A DNA stretch of 64,000 nucleotides from Salminus brasiliensis (lineage: Eukaryota; Chordata; Actinopteri; Characiformes; Bryconidae): contig NC_132894.1 of the NCBI RefSeq assembly GCF_030463535.1, positions 15,583,433 through 15,647,432 of the forward strand, given 5' to 3'. Both the position numbers and the translations under genes were made by a program. The notes beneath the pieces were generated by a model. That model saw nothing but the letters and a program-made list of their open reading frames with translations, was not told the DNA's origin and searched no databases. Each line of letters starts with the position of its first letter. Position 1 is the first letter of the stretch. Shown in pieces: positions 23,206-37,437 of the stretch.

Positions 23206-25639
23206 GAACGGTACAGGTCATCGTTATGTGCTTTTTTATTTAACTTATTGGTCAAAAAGTCAAAAAGTACAGTATGGTAACCAGATTATCATAGTCCTGG
23301 TCATCTTATTCAATTCAGGCTGTGTACTGTGAATATTTAAGGAATCAGACGCTTCGGCTGAGGCTCATGAAATCAGGATGCAAGCCAACTTGCTCATATC
23401 CTTGAGAATTTGCTCATTATTTGACTTAACCCACTACTGCCCATATATTTAAATCTTTCATTTCATTTGGTCTATGTGCTCTCTATGCTTTCCTGAGCTT
23501 TCCCATTCTGAATAAAACATTAAATTAGTTTTGGTCACTTATCATATTGAATTTAGTCCTCTGATCACAAGGAGCTATTGAGGTTTGACATACCCATAGA
23601 AATTCTTCATGTAATTTGGGACTACAGAAATGACATGTAATCAAAAACAGGCTAGACGTTCGTCTACAGTGTGACTACACTGACAAGATTTGGCCATCTT
23701 TCAAGAGATCAAGATCTGAGGCAAGTTTAGTTGTTGGACATGAGTGGGTTAAACAAACAGGAATGGTAGCAACAACTCAGAGGCACAGAATACTCAGAAT
23801 GTTTCAGGCACATCGCATTTAAGTCACTTTCTATTTCCACCATGCACAGTGGGGTAAGTGGCGTTAGCCATGGTTAATGAAGTGAACTCACAGCATGGTG
23901 CGAAACCGCACTTGTTTCCTTATGTGAACACAGCTAATGCGGACACTTATCATTAGACTTCCTCAATCTAACCCCATCCGCCCAGCTGTACAGCCTTATT
24001 ATTGCAAAACCCTTATTAACCACTTCAACTCTGAGGGCCTGCATGTGGTGGCATACTTCAAGTCTTCTCTCTTATAACTCTCAAACTAAGGTTTGTAGTA
24101 GCAAACAAATATCAGCTTAATAAGTTGAGTATACATGGTTTTTATGGGAACTACTCAAGGTTATGCCCTCTGTAGTCCCAACATTTTGCTAGTAGCTAGC
24201 CCATCTTGGCCACTTCAGGGGGAAACACCACTCGATGGCAGCGGGAACCCTGATGTGAGCATTAATATTCGAAGCAGTGCTTTACCTCACTGTGGTGGCG
24301 CTGGTACAAACTCTGAACAAATCCTCACACCAGAGTCTTTTTGGGAGTCGAACAAGGACATAGATCAGGCTTGCTGTTTATTCAGTGCTCAATTCACAAT
24401 GTGTAAAGTGGCTGTAGATTTAAATGCAATAGTTCAGGACAAACCAACTGTCCTGTGGTAAACTCAAGCTTAGTTTTTTTATTTCTCCTTGTTAGCAATA
24501 AAGGCCTGGTATGCACAAATACAACACTTTAAGCCAGTGGATGTTTCCTTCAAGAGGAATTACTGATTTGTAGATATGGGTAAAAAGACATTAGAGGCCT
24601 ACAAGGCCACTGATGAGTGTGCAGCTCAGATTCATGCTATAATTTAGCCTCTACTTACGTTTTTTTAAAAAGTCATTAGAAAAAAATGGGAAAAAACGAC
24701 GAGCTCCTGTTTTAGCCGCTCCAGTTAGTTTTGCCATCTGCTTTATAATAAATCACAACTACAATTCACTTCAAAATGATAGAAATAACAAACATTCTGA
24801 AGATCAGCACAAATATTTATTTAATATCTGCATGTTTTTGGTTTGTCAGAGTGTCAAGTTTGTCTTACACAACTTACACAATTCATTTTTTTATGTGTAG
24901 GTTAATTGCCATTACTCATAAATGCAACATTACTGACCACTGACCAACATCATTGAAGATGAGCAAGATGTTGCAAAATAAGTGATGATGTGAGGCAGAA
25001 GTAGTAAATCTGACACATTCATTGAGTTCGGTAATTGTAAGCAGTTCAGTTTTCCCCTTTATTTCTATTTTAGGAAAGCTTCAACAGTGCTCAGAATCCT
25101 GGGGTAATCATACATTTGTTAATGTATTATAGAAGTTGTGGTTCACCATATTGAAACACACATTATTATGAATGATAAATGATACCTAATTCATTAGTAC
25201 ATTGGTTCCAACTAAACAATAGCAATCTAGCAAACTAGAAAACCTTAACTGATTTTACTTTAACAAACGTCACTAATCAATTGAGACACTACTACAAACT
25301 CACGCAACACAACATGTTCAAACCTGAGTTCTCCTGTACTACGCCTGTCAAGCCACCACCCATCACCTGACTCAGCTTCTTATGGGGAATTGTCTTGGCA
25401 GAGTCAGCACCTGAATTACAAGGAACTACTCCCTCACTTTAATGATCAGTGTTGTATCTTGCATGATGATGATGATATGTAGGTTTGAGCAGCTGCTTTG
25501 AGTTGCTAGCTTGATATGCTGTCATGGGAGTAATGAATGGAATCTTTATTGTTAAGTTAAAGAGGTTCTTAGAAGTTATTATTAACAATTATACAAATTA
25601 TTAAAAAATGGTATTAGCAACTGGCAAAATGGCGATAAG
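23206..25639. other. Gene-free flank downstream of FAM43A
   Basis: AT-rich, no recognised exon or complete repeat. The 108-codon plus-strand frame at 24135-24461 has no family signature and no splice support. Confidence 0.4.
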
Positions 25640-25935
25640 AGGGAAGCTACCTGAACACCCTAGACAAAGGGTAGGCAGGATCAGCCAAGATTGACTGGGC
25701 CTTCTTCAAAGGTCTGACCTTATACAGGCAAATCAAATCATTCAAGGTCATACCTACAATTTTGCTACACACTTTCACAATACCACGCAGACTGTTTCTA
25801 TTTTTTAATATTAAGTGACCCATACTGGCTGACAAAGGAAAAATGTGAGGACATTATTTTTCAAGTACAATTCCAAGATATTTATAATGCTGCACAGCCT
25901 CAGCAGCCTGATCAGTGATTATAACTGGAGAAGTG
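25640..25935 (-). mobile_element. LINE reverse-transcriptase C-terminal fragment
   Basis: On the minus strand the frame reads KNRNSLRGIVKVCSKIVGM then LNDLICLYKV and KKAQSILADPAYPLSRVFR. These are hallmarks of the C-terminal end of a fish non-LTR retrotransposon polyprotein. Upstream the frame decays with stops (HYKYLGI visible near 25880). Truncated, non-functional. Confidence 0.75.
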
Positions 25936-26639
25936 TCCACAGGATCTCTTCAATTTTAGACACATCGATGTGTAAGAAGTATGACTTGCACAAACGTGTG
26001 AATTTATGTGAATTATAGAATTTATGTGTGAATTATGGTGCATCATATACTGATTACATGTAGTTGCTGCTGGCAGATTTCAAAATATCATATTGAAAAC
26101 ATTGTAGCACTCTCGGTAAGTCCAACAGTCGCAACATCAACCATGTATTCCACATGTGGGAAAATGTATTTAGCATTTATGACCTCATATTTGCTATGAG
26201 AAATCTATTGAGAGAAATTCATTTGAAAGTCTTTGGGTCAGCAGAACCTCCAAGATTCAGGAATTTAGAATGTATTATATTTAAATACTATGTTAGCAAC
26301 ACTAAAATAATAATAATCTTAAGAAATAAGAAAACATTATACTCTACAGGAAGGTAATATGGCATTTTCTATGTTGATTTAGAACACACAACCTTTATAC
26401 CTTTATAAAGGCCTGGACTGTTTTATGCTTTCTCAATATGTTTAATTAAGTAAACAAACAGCAATTGCTCATTAAATGTGCAGATGTGTTCTTTCTAGTG
26501 GAATTGTAGTTACAGATCACTTACAAAATGAACATTTGACTACATTCCGTTTGATTGCATTCGACTGTATATGCTATGACAAAGTTGTAATTCACATAAT
26601 ACATTTAGATATAATTTACATAATACACATATCATACAC
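25936..26639. other. No feature recognised
   Basis: AT-rich, short frames only. A loose 'gtgaatttatgtgaattata' repetition occurs at 25998-26036. Confidence 0.3.
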
Positions 26640-27260
26640 GTACACTACATGAACACAAAGAATGGGACACATACACATTATTACCTACATTAGCTTTTAT
26701 GACATCCCATTCTAAATCCATAAGCATTAATATGGATTTGGTCCCTCCTTTGGACCTATAAGCTGCACTTAACAAGTGCTCATTCATCCAGAAGAGCATG
26801 TGTGAGTTAAGACACTAATGTTGGATGAGAGTGCCTGGCTCCATTCTAGTTCATTCCCAAAGGTGTTCAATTGGGTTGAGATCAGAGCTCTGTGTGGGCC
26901 AGTCATGTTCTACCACACCAAACTCTCCCAACCATGCCTTTGTAGACCTTCTTTTGAGCACTGGTTGAAGAGAAAAGAAAAAGGGCCTTCCCAAAGTGTT
27001 TCCAAAGTTAAAAGCGTACTGCAGCATACAGACCCCCTCTTCAGTGGAACTAAGGGGCCTTGGCCAACCCTTGAAAAACATTCCCTATAGCATAATCCCT
27101 CCTCCACCAAACTTTACAGTTGGCACAGTGCAGTCAGACAGGTAACGTTCTCCTGGCATTTGCCAAATTCAGACTCGTCCACCAGACTGCCAGAGAGAGA
27201 AGAGTGATTCTTCACTCCACAGAACACGTTTCCACTGCTCCACTCTTTCAGAAATAGGCT
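26640..27260 (-). mobile_element. Degenerate Tc1-like transposase relic
   Basis: Minus-strand frames contain MFFKGWPRPL, ALQ/LKRRSTKAWLGEFGVVEHDW and TQSSDLNPIEHLWE. The last holds the third catalytic E of the Tc1 DDE triad, in the family word DLNPIEHLW. Frameshifts and stops interrupt it. The plus strand shows 'ctttacagttggcacagtgc' and 'ggatttggtcc', words of a very common fish Tc1 family. The second catalytic D region is destroyed. Confidence 0.75.
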
Positions 27261-29319
27261 TACTATACTAAAATTTGTCTAAATAGTGTTCTAATGCATA
27301 TTCTCATATACGTGGCTGATGGAGAATGCAAATAAACAGTACACAGTGCTGTAGTTTTTCAGATCTAATGTTGCTGTTAGGCCAGGTTCTATTGTTCCAA
27401 GAGACATTAACATATATGGACATATGTATTAGTACAAAAACCCAGCTAAAGATGGAATGGGGCTCAGTTCACCTTACAAAAAGAGAGATGAATCGAGTGG
27501 TATATATTACATCAGTACAGATTTTACTCTGAAATGGATATGGTTCTTTCCAAGCCAAGACAACATTACATGCTTAAATAATGCATGTTGTTGGTTAGAA
27601 CATTGTGACCGTTCAGTCTCCTGTTTCACCCGGGTAAGTTCTCTCTACCACCCCCCCCCCCATCTCTCTTCTTTATACACCTATGTTTTTATGCAGTTAA
27701 AATGATTAAAGTGAACCCTTGTAAAGACTTGTAAAGTGTATGTAATATTAATAAAAATATGCATAAACCAAATGGAAATGCTTTGTCATTCATTTAAAAA
27801 GACTAATAGGCCCAGCCCTGTAGTAGGTCTATGATGATGTCATTGATGTCATAGGATGAACAGCACAGGATTGAAATTAGATACTGTTCCTCCTGTTCCT
27901 TAGATCTTACGGTTCCTCATTCAGGGGACAAGAGAGAGGGCAACCATTTCAGGCCCAAAATAAACTCTAAACTGTTATTTAGAATAATAGCTTAATAGCT
28001 GAATAGTTGTTTTGGAGGGGATTTAGGAAAATCACATGTAGCACACTTCATATACATATATAATTGATGCTGAATCACTTAAATGAATTGCAGTAAATGA
28101 TCCCATTCTCTATTAAGGTCTACAAGGCTTGCCTTGAGGTGGTTTGCTTGCTCACATTGTGTATACCCCTTGCTCACAGAGAACATTGTTTCTGCTGTAT
28201 ATTATTATCATCATTAGATAGGTTACCTGTTTCTAGTAATAGTATCTGTGCAGCTGAACCATCATTATTCTGAGCCATTGACAGCAAACAGGAGACTGTG
28301 TGCTTGCAGTTGTTGTCTGGAAAGACACATTTTGCTTGTTGTTTTGGGCACAACATCCCTCAGGTTGAATGTACTTTTAGAGGCATCTTTTTGTCCGGCA
28401 CACTGAGCTGGAAAACAGAGTAACTCCAAGCCGTAACCTTCATTAACCCTCATTAACCTTCATTAACCTTTGTTCAAATGTGCTTTTTGCTGATGAATCT
28501 GAAGAGGGGCCTTTAGTGACAATATGTAAACATGGAGGAGAGACTAGCATGGCTTAGCTAGCTAATGCAAGTGTTTTAGCTTTCTTAAAGGGACAAAACA
28601 CGGAATTCATTCTTCTAATAAATGTTTAGTTTCAAACCAAACATTACCCACCGCACCCAGCACCCCTGCAACCCCTCATCATTGGCTAAGCCTCTGATGT
28701 TGGCAGACTTCAGACTTTACATATCTTAACAGTCACACTGCTTAGAGTTAGGATCACGTATCCCAGGATAATGTATGGATGTCTTGATGTTTAGACTGTA
28801 CTTGCACTGCTTTCAAAAATGATGTACTGCAACAAAACCCTGACACCAAACCCTCCTCAGTGAGATCCTATATCTGTTTGTTGTTGTTTTTCTGTTGTGC
28901 GACAAAGAGAACAGAGGCAGCCCAACCTCCCGCCTACATGGACATTCTCAGGCTGCCTCAGAACTGATATGCACTGCAAGTCACCTGCCGAAGTAAAGAT
29001 ATAGTAGATCTACAACGATTACGCATCTTCATTGTTCTATCGGAGAATGCCTCTGTCTGGGACTGGATGGGCTTGGTCAAGCAACACTGCTTTCATGGCA
29101 GCTGATTTTAAGAAATAGTTGAGCACGGCATCCAAAACCGGAAGGTCAGGTGAAAGCATAATAAGCAAAGTATTCACAGACTTCAATTCAAGTGCTGTAT
29201 CCAGAGACCGCACAGGTATTTAAGGCACGCCACACATATTATCAGTCATAAGGTTTAAGAAAAAAATGGTAAATGTTTGAAACAGGTTGTGAACTGCATT
29301 GGTGGAGTGTTACATTTAG
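27261..29319. other. No gene recognised
   Basis: Contains a C11 run near 27649-27661 and a short 'cattaacc(c/t)t' tandem at 28441-28470. No recognised exon or transposon body. Confidence 0.3.
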
Positions 29320-29324
29320 GCATG

Positions 29325-29705
29325 TCATTCTTTTAGAAAAGGCGCAGGACATTCAACAATTTGACAAGGGCCAGATTGTGATGCCTAGATAACAGGTTCA
29401 GAGCATTTCCAAAACAACAGGTCTTGTGGGGTGTTCCCAATATGACTATACAACATAAAATAGTCCAAGGAAGGACAACCGATGAACTTGCAACATGGTC
29501 ATAGGTATGCCAAAGGCTCATTGATGCGTGTGGGGACGAAGGATAGCCCATCTAGGCTGATCCCTCAGAGGAGCTATTGTAGCACAAATTGCTGAAATAG
29601 TTAATATTGGCTATATCTTGTGGAGTTCATGCCTCGATGAGTCAGCGCTGTATTGGTGGTACAAGGAGCACCTACCCAATATTAGGCAGGTGGTTTTAAA
29701 GCACT
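29325..29705 (+). mobile_element. Internally deleted Tc1-like element
   Basis: 'gacaagggccagattgtgat', 'ggtcttgtggggtgttccca' and 'ggctcattgatgcgtgtggg' belong to a common fish Tc1 transposase. The sequence then jumps at about 29620 to its 3' end, 'caatattaggcaggtggtt'. About two thirds of the gene is missing. The matching terminal repeat appears inverted at 56095-56150. Confidence 0.7.
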
Positions 29706-31854
29706 GGTTGCTGGTTGTGGTCAAGATCTGTGTCTGACCATTTCCGAATGTGGTTTGAGTCATCCAAACATGATTGAATCGAGTGTTTACATGTGTACTC
29801 AGATAACTGATATAATACCTAATAACTAATATAATAACTATGTACATATATTTCTATATTGTAAATGTAATGGATACCAAGACCATAATATCTGATCTCA
29901 AAGGGTTAAAAATATATTCCATGTGAACATTTCAAAGAAGGCACAGTTATCTTAGAAATTCACCACGGGGGAAACAAAAACACAAGACGAAACCTACACC
30001 CAGCCTTCTTTCCTTTTGTATATTTCTTAGTTTGTGATGGGGATTGTTTGAACACTACAGTCATTGTGAGAGAGTGAGGGGGTGGGAACATGGCTGAAAC
30101 ATCTGCCTGTGGGTGCGATTTTAAGCACAAACACACTCACTAGCAACCAGTCTGTCTGCACACCATGTCCTGTGCCCACCTTGAGTGCACTCAGGAAGCA
30201 GCATTGTCACTGATCCCCAAATACTGAGGACACGATGACTCCGGGTGGGCATCTCTTGTCTCAGTGTTTTTAACACAAAAGGCCTCCCCCAGGAGAGCAA
30301 TAGATTTCAGCGAAGTTATTTTGGTCCTTCCGTTAACAGGGAGGAAATGGAATAATAGCAGGAGAGCAACAAGAGTCACGAGACAAGTCTCCAGTCTGAT
30401 TGGGAGATTTCATGGAAATTCTCCTCTCCGAGGGCTTGTATTTCATTTTCTCATGGCAGGCATGCTGCAACAGGCTGAGCAAAACAACGCCACCTGTTCC
30501 GGCCTGTTTAAGAAAAGAGAAGGGAACTGAATGAGCCGTTGTTGTTTCAGAGAAGATATTATAATTGACATGCTATGTGATATTCTGTATAGCACAGCAT
30601 TGCATCCCTTTTTGACACATTTCACTACATTCTCTCACTACAGTACCCAACATGCACTACACAAATCCATCAGGCTAAACGTGATTCTGCTTCCTAGCAG
30701 TAACATTAGCCATCATGACTTCCTTCTGCAGTGGCTTGTGAATGAAGATCACATGCAAACTTACCACCATTGATTATTCAACTTCTCCCACCTTCAAGAT
30801 ACATCACCAGAAGGTTGTTTGAGAGGTACTGGAATTAAAATATTGACAAAAAAATCATGTAAAATTCATTAAATCATATCATACTTTTTTACTTACAGCC
30901 ATTGTGCAATAAATGTCAGCCATGGCTAACAAATGGGCAATAATAGTTGTCCAAAGTACTGCACAATAGTTCAAATAAAATCCAACTGAGCAAATAGAAT
31001 ATAGATAACACGTAGATAAAATAACAGGAACACTGAAATAGTGCCAAAATAAATACAGTGAAGAACAAAAGCACAAAAGGACACTAAAACAAGCCTTACA
31101 CGCATGAATTAGTCCACAAAGTACCAAATGTAAGAGCCAACTAGTTTTTGCAATTGGGTAATTTAGCACACCATGATAGAAGTCGAGCACTGAAATGGTG
31201 TAAAAGTTATCTGATGGCTTTTGTTTCTTTCGCCTCAAAAGTAATAATGAAACTAGTCATACGTTCCAGTGAAACCTGGGCGGAAAAAAGCCAAATGTAC
31301 GTGAGAGAAGTGCGATAAGTGAAAATCTAACTGTGATGGGCTTTGTCCAGCAATACGAAAATAAACCAAGGGGAGACAAGGCCACACCACCCAGTCTCAG
31401 TTTATTTGACTGTTCTCAATGTTAACATTTCATTCATATTGTGTTTTATTTATTTAGCATTTCACTATAGTCTGTTTACTCTGCATACATATAAACATAG
31501 AACATTACTACATGCTTCGTGAAACAGCATTTGTCACAGAGACCATGAAGCCACCTTAAATCTAGTGTCACCAAGATGAATCTTGCTTAGTCAAAACACA
31601 GTGTCAGGCACAGAGCTGAAAATGAAAGTAGCTGCATAGCTTGTCTTTTGAGAAATGTTTGGGTTTTTTTTGAGGATTGCAAACATAGAATATGGCATCC
31701 CATTCTCATTCACTGTTAAGATTCATTTTCTGCCTTCTAATTGGGAATAAGAGGGTATGATTGGGTGGTTAGTAGAAAGTCATTTACAGTTGATTTGAGT
31801 GAGTGATACTAAGTATGATGGCAATATGTTGGAAATCTCTGATGTATTTCAGAT
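29706..31854. other. No gene recognised
   Basis: A GC-richer patch at 30050-30540 contrasts with AT-rich surroundings. The 119-codon minus frame at 30879-31238 has no recognisable domain. Confidence 0.3.
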
Positions 31855-31867
31855 GTTAACACTATGT

Positions 31868-31960
31868 AAACACTATGTCCAAAAGTATCAAGACACCCCT
31901 TCTAATTTGTGGGCCATAATGCCCCATGGTCAAACATCAGCTGCATTGACATTATTAGAG
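31868..31960 (-). mobile_element. Tc1-related terminal fragment
   Basis: 'cactatgtccaaaagtatca' followed by 'agacaccccttc' is the terminal inverted repeat of the same family as 6350-6527. Only one end is visible. Confidence 0.5.
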
Positions 31961-32395
31961 CCCTAACAAGTTCTGAAAGCCTTGACAGGTTACAAAAGAG
32001 TAAATTTAGTATAATTTGATTTTAATATCTATCAGTGCTATAAACTAAAATGATCAAATCTGATAAAAAATATTTTTTATATCAAACTATATTTTAACCT
32101 AATTTGAACCTTATGGAAACACTGAAAGACTACTACCATTATCTGTCATTATCTGTATTCATTTCTTTTTGTGTAATGTGGTATAAAGCCCTCCAGCATA
32201 ATGATGGGCAGGATCCAACATTAGTGCCTTGTATTACTGGCTTTTGTAGCTGAATGCAAGGAAATTATCCTTACTATAATGTTCCGCCATCTAGTAGTAG
32301 AAGAAGAAGAGGTACAGGCTGTAAGGGTGGGACAAACTCCATGTTAATACAACTACTTTGGGGTATTTAACTTTGGATGAGCATGACTTCCCATT

Positions 32396-32490
32396 CAGGG
32401 ATTAAGCCTAGTTTAGGTCTAAACAGCATTCTAAGAGGAGAGTTTCCATTGAAAGGAAAATGCAGACCAGGACTTGGTTTAATCCCTGTC
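32396..32490. mobile_element. Hairpin MITE ('gggattaagcctag' ends)
   Basis: Arms 'gggattaagcctagtttagg' (from 32398) and 'ccaggacttggtttaatccc' (to about 32486) are inverted repeats around a short core. This matches a frequent fish foldback element. Confidence 0.7.
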
Positions 32491-32571
32491 TGGAAAATGA
32501 CCCTATAGTGTTCAAGACTCTATGCACACGCTCAAATTCACTTTGAATTTACATGATTAAAACGAGACAAC

Positions 32572-32975
32572 TGGTTGCACACTGGTCACCTGCTCATTCA
32601 TGGTTTTCTCTGAAATCAAGGGTATTAAAAAAGAGTTTACCAGAGATTTTGGAGCATTGCTATGAGGATCTAATTGCATTCAGAAAGAAGAGCATTGTTG
32701 AAGTCAGGATGTTGGATGAGCACCACACCACCTCATCCCCAACTCCCAACGCACCATCATTCCAGAGAACACCTCGGCTCTACAGCTCAGTGCTGGGGGG
32801 CTTTATACCCCTCTAGCCCACACCTTGCATTATCATGATGCCAACAGGCTCATGTTTATCTGCTCCAGAGAAACCTATTCTTAAGGCAGCGCTTCTTTGC
32901 AGAGACTAGACATGCTGTATGTGTGCATTTGCACATCTGTGTCAGCGATAGGTGTCCACAAAAAAATGAAAAAAA
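32572..32975 (+). mobile_element. Non-autonomous Tc1-related element
   Basis: Contains 'gaaatcaagggtattaaaaa', 'gattttggagcattgctatg', 'ttatctgctccagagaaacc' and 'gcacatctgtgtcagcgata', the ordered words of a common fish non-autonomous element. Terminal repeats are largely lost. The 87-codon frame over it is not a gene. Confidence 0.65.
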
Positions 32976-35238
32976 AATGAAAAAATAGGAATTGAGTTGG
33001 TGCATTTTATTTATTTCATTTGTGTGTGACGTGTGCGTGTGTACATTTTTATCATGTACATTTAAAGTGCATTTTTTCCATCAGTGCAACTTGTTAGGAG
33101 CTATAGCGTGAAATAGTAACTTTTGTTCCTGATGCTCTATGACAAACGTACTTGTCCTTGATTCACTGCTGATTCTCAACCTTAACCATCTTCCACTGAG
33201 ACACGCAGAAATGAAGGCTTTCATCTCAGGGACATGGAATCAGCGCCTGTGAGAATCGACCAGCTGAGCTTGGCCCTAGAGGTCCACTGGACATACAGAG
33301 ATTTTAATAGGCCATTGACTTGCTAATGAACTCTGCATGCACAATACAATATTGACCCACTTGCCTTGCATTGCTTTTGAGCTCAGACATCTGACGCTCG
33401 AGCAAGGGGCAATTTGAACTTTTAGACTGTTCTGCTGACGTGTGAGGAGAGAGGGGAGTTTTGCTGACACTGTTCTCTTCTCTGTTTCGAACACAAACTG
33501 TGACACCTGACAAGCAACTCTGGCGTGCAAACAAATGACTTCTCACTCAGCTCTCCATCATAAATGAGATGATTGATAGCTTTGGCCTTTCCTTCATAAG
33601 TGATCAGTGCTTATGGGAAGGAGTTTAGCCACTGGGCCACTAACGGTCTAGGGACAGGCCAGACCACATCGCAAGCTTACACAGGATTGTAAACTTGGCC
33701 GTTTGTTCTTTTAAATGACATGAGCTGTCTGCAGACACTGTACTGCATGCAGAAGAAGAGATCATGGAGAGGTTATGTATGGCTTTTATTGACTTGTTGC
33801 CGCATTCTTGTTTAGAAATCATCCGGAACTTGCAATTGCGCAGCAGGTGCACAGGCCAGCATTGGAAATGTGTTTTGTTAACATAAACAAAGAAAATGAA
33901 AATGATGGAAGCGATAAAATTCTCTCGTAACACAAAATGCTGTAATTCAAGAAGGACATAAAATGAAAATGTCAGTATGTCAGCAATGAGTGCAACTGGA
34001 TATATACATTTGGATACACAGTGTACCAATTTGGTCCAACAGCTGCATAAACGTAATATATAAAAACTATAATTCTACATTATTAACATTTCAGCATGTG
34101 AAGTTGGAGGTGTCTGTGAGCCACCAATGCTGTCCTTATTGTTGGGTGCACTGGGATAGTTATTGCGTGAGCATGAGCTAAGGGCTTAGGAGTTTAATCA
34201 GAGTAACATCAAAATATGACTGGCATCTAAAGAATATTCCGGTTTGCTTTTCCAAAAAGCAAAATAGTTTGTGACCCATTTCTATGAATGTTAGATTATT
34301 ATCATATTATCAAATAATTTTTTATACTTATTTATTTTTTTGTGCATCAGTATTAAAAGGTTAACAAAGGCCAACAAAGGCCAACAAAGGACCGTGTTAG
34401 TGAACGTGAGCCACATGGAAATCTGCAGGTGCCCACGTTCCTCCAAGGTGAACTTCCAGAAGGTGTCCTGGCACATGCTCAAATGTTCGCATCAGCGCGT
34501 GCCACCATACTCATCATTACGACAGATGGTCCACTTCATTGCCTCACATAGCCAAGTAAGCAGATCAGAGAGAGAAAGCAGAGCGAGAAGAGCGTGAGAA
34601 AGCACATTTGCTCTCCGCTGCTTTAACCCATGCATTGGGGCTACTGTCTGTCAGAATCAAGCATGCGGATGGGCGGGTGGTTCAACTTTAAATCTTCATG
34701 AGAATACGACTGGGCCTCGAATGGAATGTCGTAATTAGACAGCAGTGGGAGTTTCTCTTGCAGTAATGATGTTCAGACCGCGCTTGTGAACTCCTGAATT
34801 GCTGAGATTACCAGAAGGAAGTGCACCTGAGGAGATCTACAAAAAAATCTACATACTAGTGCTAAGCAGGCTTTCAGTTACCCAAGTTTCTTAAGTCAAG
34901 ACAACATTCTGTATATAAATAACAGTTCAGTTTCTTTCTCATGATGTTTGCTAATGATTGTAATGTTAAACTTACTTAAACCCAGACAGGCCCTATTAAT
35001 AAACAATACTAAATAATATTGCAGTGAACAATACATAGAACATTGGATATGGTCAATAAAACTCAGACATGGTGAATAACTCGGACATGGCATGTCTTGT
35101 TGTTTGCTAGATTTGGTTGCAAAAGTCTTTGGACATGCAATGTGTTGTCAGTGTTTCTTTGTACAGAGAGCATACGAGCCAAGCAAAGCTGTTCAATAGC
35201 AGAAAAAAAAAAGTTTCCATAGCTGGTTGCGATGACAA

Positions 35239-35297
<59 letters not shown>

Positions 35298-37437
35298 GTT
35301 TTAAAGTGAAATCTCCGTCACTTCCTTCCTGTTTCCTTTGTTTTCACATCTCCGACAAGCCTGAATTCTCTAGTCATCCCTCCCCCAAAAAGAAATCCCT
35401 CAAAATAGACCTCACAAAAGGCAGGGGAGACACATGCAAACAATTCAGAAAGAGACACAGAGAGAGAGAGAGAGTAATAGCATACACATTAAGCAACCGA
35501 CCACTGCTAAATGTGAAATGTGTAGCTACTTCAATGCAGACATATCCAGCAATGTGATCCAGCTCCTGTGCCAGCATACATCTGACTTGTATTTATCTAG
35601 TGAGCTGCATCTTTCTGGGAGCTCTCTCAAGAAGGCTGTGAAACCAAGTGGGGATATTAGAGCAATGCTGTATTTCAGGTAGAACATGAAATGGAGCAAA
35701 ATCACATGCAGTTCAAAACATTTAGCTGCAAGCAAGTCAGCATAATCTCGTGTCACCTGACACTGCTAACATTTTCCCAACTGAATATGGTTCCCCCTGC
35801 ACTTTAAAAGACAACTATGACGAGTAAAATGACAACACCGACTTAATTCAGCCTTTGTATGATGTGCTTTGTCTGCCATGTATTGTGTTTAAAGAGAAAA
35901 GCTTGTTTTGGGGGCATTGAGTTAGTACATTAATGACCACTGCTGTCATTGGTTGGCTTAGTGGAGGGGGTGGAATAGGGGGTGTTGCTTTGTGTGATGG
36001 TGGAGAGAACAATGGTGGGGTTTAGAGTGATTACATGTTTGACTTAAGCTTGTTTACATTTAAAGAGCACACATAGTCATAAAATCAGGTGCATAAGCCA
36101 GCCAGATAATTACACTGCATGTCACTACACAGCAATGTTCAGCACAGAACCCTTGTAACACAGAGTAACAGTGAAGATTTGCCTGTTATGTTTGCATCAA
36201 GGCATTTTAGAACAGCTCTCCACATTAAGTGCAGATATTTGAAGCTCATTCCAGATCTTTACTTTAGATTCACAGTTTGCATGTTCACCACTTCAGTTTA
36301 AATTCAGTGTAAACTCAACACCTGTCTCTGAACATGACTGGAGCCTGTTAGCTTAACTAAATGGCCAACTTATTTCAGAGAGAACAGAATATGGTCCAGT
36401 TCTCCCAAAGAGTGCCTTTGTCAGAGATGACTGTGTGAAACTGCAGCAGCTGTAAGTATGAGCTGGCTGAGTGGCTGAGTGTTTGTCTGAGCGGGGACGG
36501 CACAGTTGCTTAACATGACAGGGAATAGGGAAAAGAGAAATACAGCTTCATGTTTTATAATTTCTTAGGTTGGTAGAGGCAGTGACAAGTAACCGATAAA
36601 AGGTTTGTTAACATGGCCTTAGTCTCTTTTTAAGAAACTGCTGGGGTATTTTATTGGTATGTGCACATAATTCCCACATTTGATAATAAAATCATTATAC
36701 GTCAAGACAATATTTCTAACACTGAAATAAAAAGAATTGTGTTGATTTAGTAGTGCTATATTTTATTTATTTGAATGAGGTAATTAAGTCCACATTTTAA
36801 TCAGGTGAATTCAGTGCAATGCTTTTTTCAGTACAATGCTTTTTCATAGGCTTTATTAAGAAGGAAAGTGAGCAAAATGGAGCAAAACTGACAAAAGCTG
36901 ACTTAGCAAACCAGCATGGCACAAGTTGAACTTTCAGCCTCCACCTGTCAGCTTTTCAAATTCTTCAGTCTCACCTGCTCTCCCAGGGGCTCTGTATGGC
37001 CGGAATTCGACTAATGTCTCCTGGAAATGCTTCTGGCATCCATGCAATGGATGAGAAACACAGACATTCGTATGAATTGGTACAGAAAATTAAATTCTGT
37101 ATATTGTCTTACGATATACTGAAACACAGATTTCCTTCCACTGTAACAAGAGAATGCACCAGCTTGTTGCTGGGAACATACTTTCCATGCCACTGTCTGT
37201 TTGTACATATTGTTTTACCTGAGACACTCTGCATACTATACATGGCAGTGGAGTGTGTGAATGTCTTTATTTGTGAAGATGGGTACAGAATGTAATCCTA
37301 ATGCTTGTGGTGTGAAGAAGTAAACAACAAAATTCAGAACTCAAATGCTGGCTAATTACTTCAGACCGGCTGAGCAACATTTCTCTGCTTCAAGAAAGTT
37401 GCTGTCAGAAAGCTGCATGATTTATTTGTGGTAATGT
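32976..37437. other. No gene recognised; GA-rich microsatellites
   Basis: Holds (GA)n at 35239-35292 and a smaller tract at 35457-35475, and a short 'gccaacaaag' triplicate at 34367-34390. GC-richer patches lie at 34390-34560 and 34610-34810. Confidence 0.4.
35239..35292. repeat. (GA)n microsatellite
   Basis: About 27 GA units with one AAAG interruption. The Arg-Glu repeat frame over it is an artefact. Confidence 0.95.

Noticed and set aside
30879-31238. 119-codon minus-strand frame with hydrophobic residues
   Set aside because: Product of AT-rich DNA; no recognisable motif and no supporting signals.
35239-35292. Arg-Glu repeat protein
   Set aside because: Simple translation of a (GA)n microsatellite.
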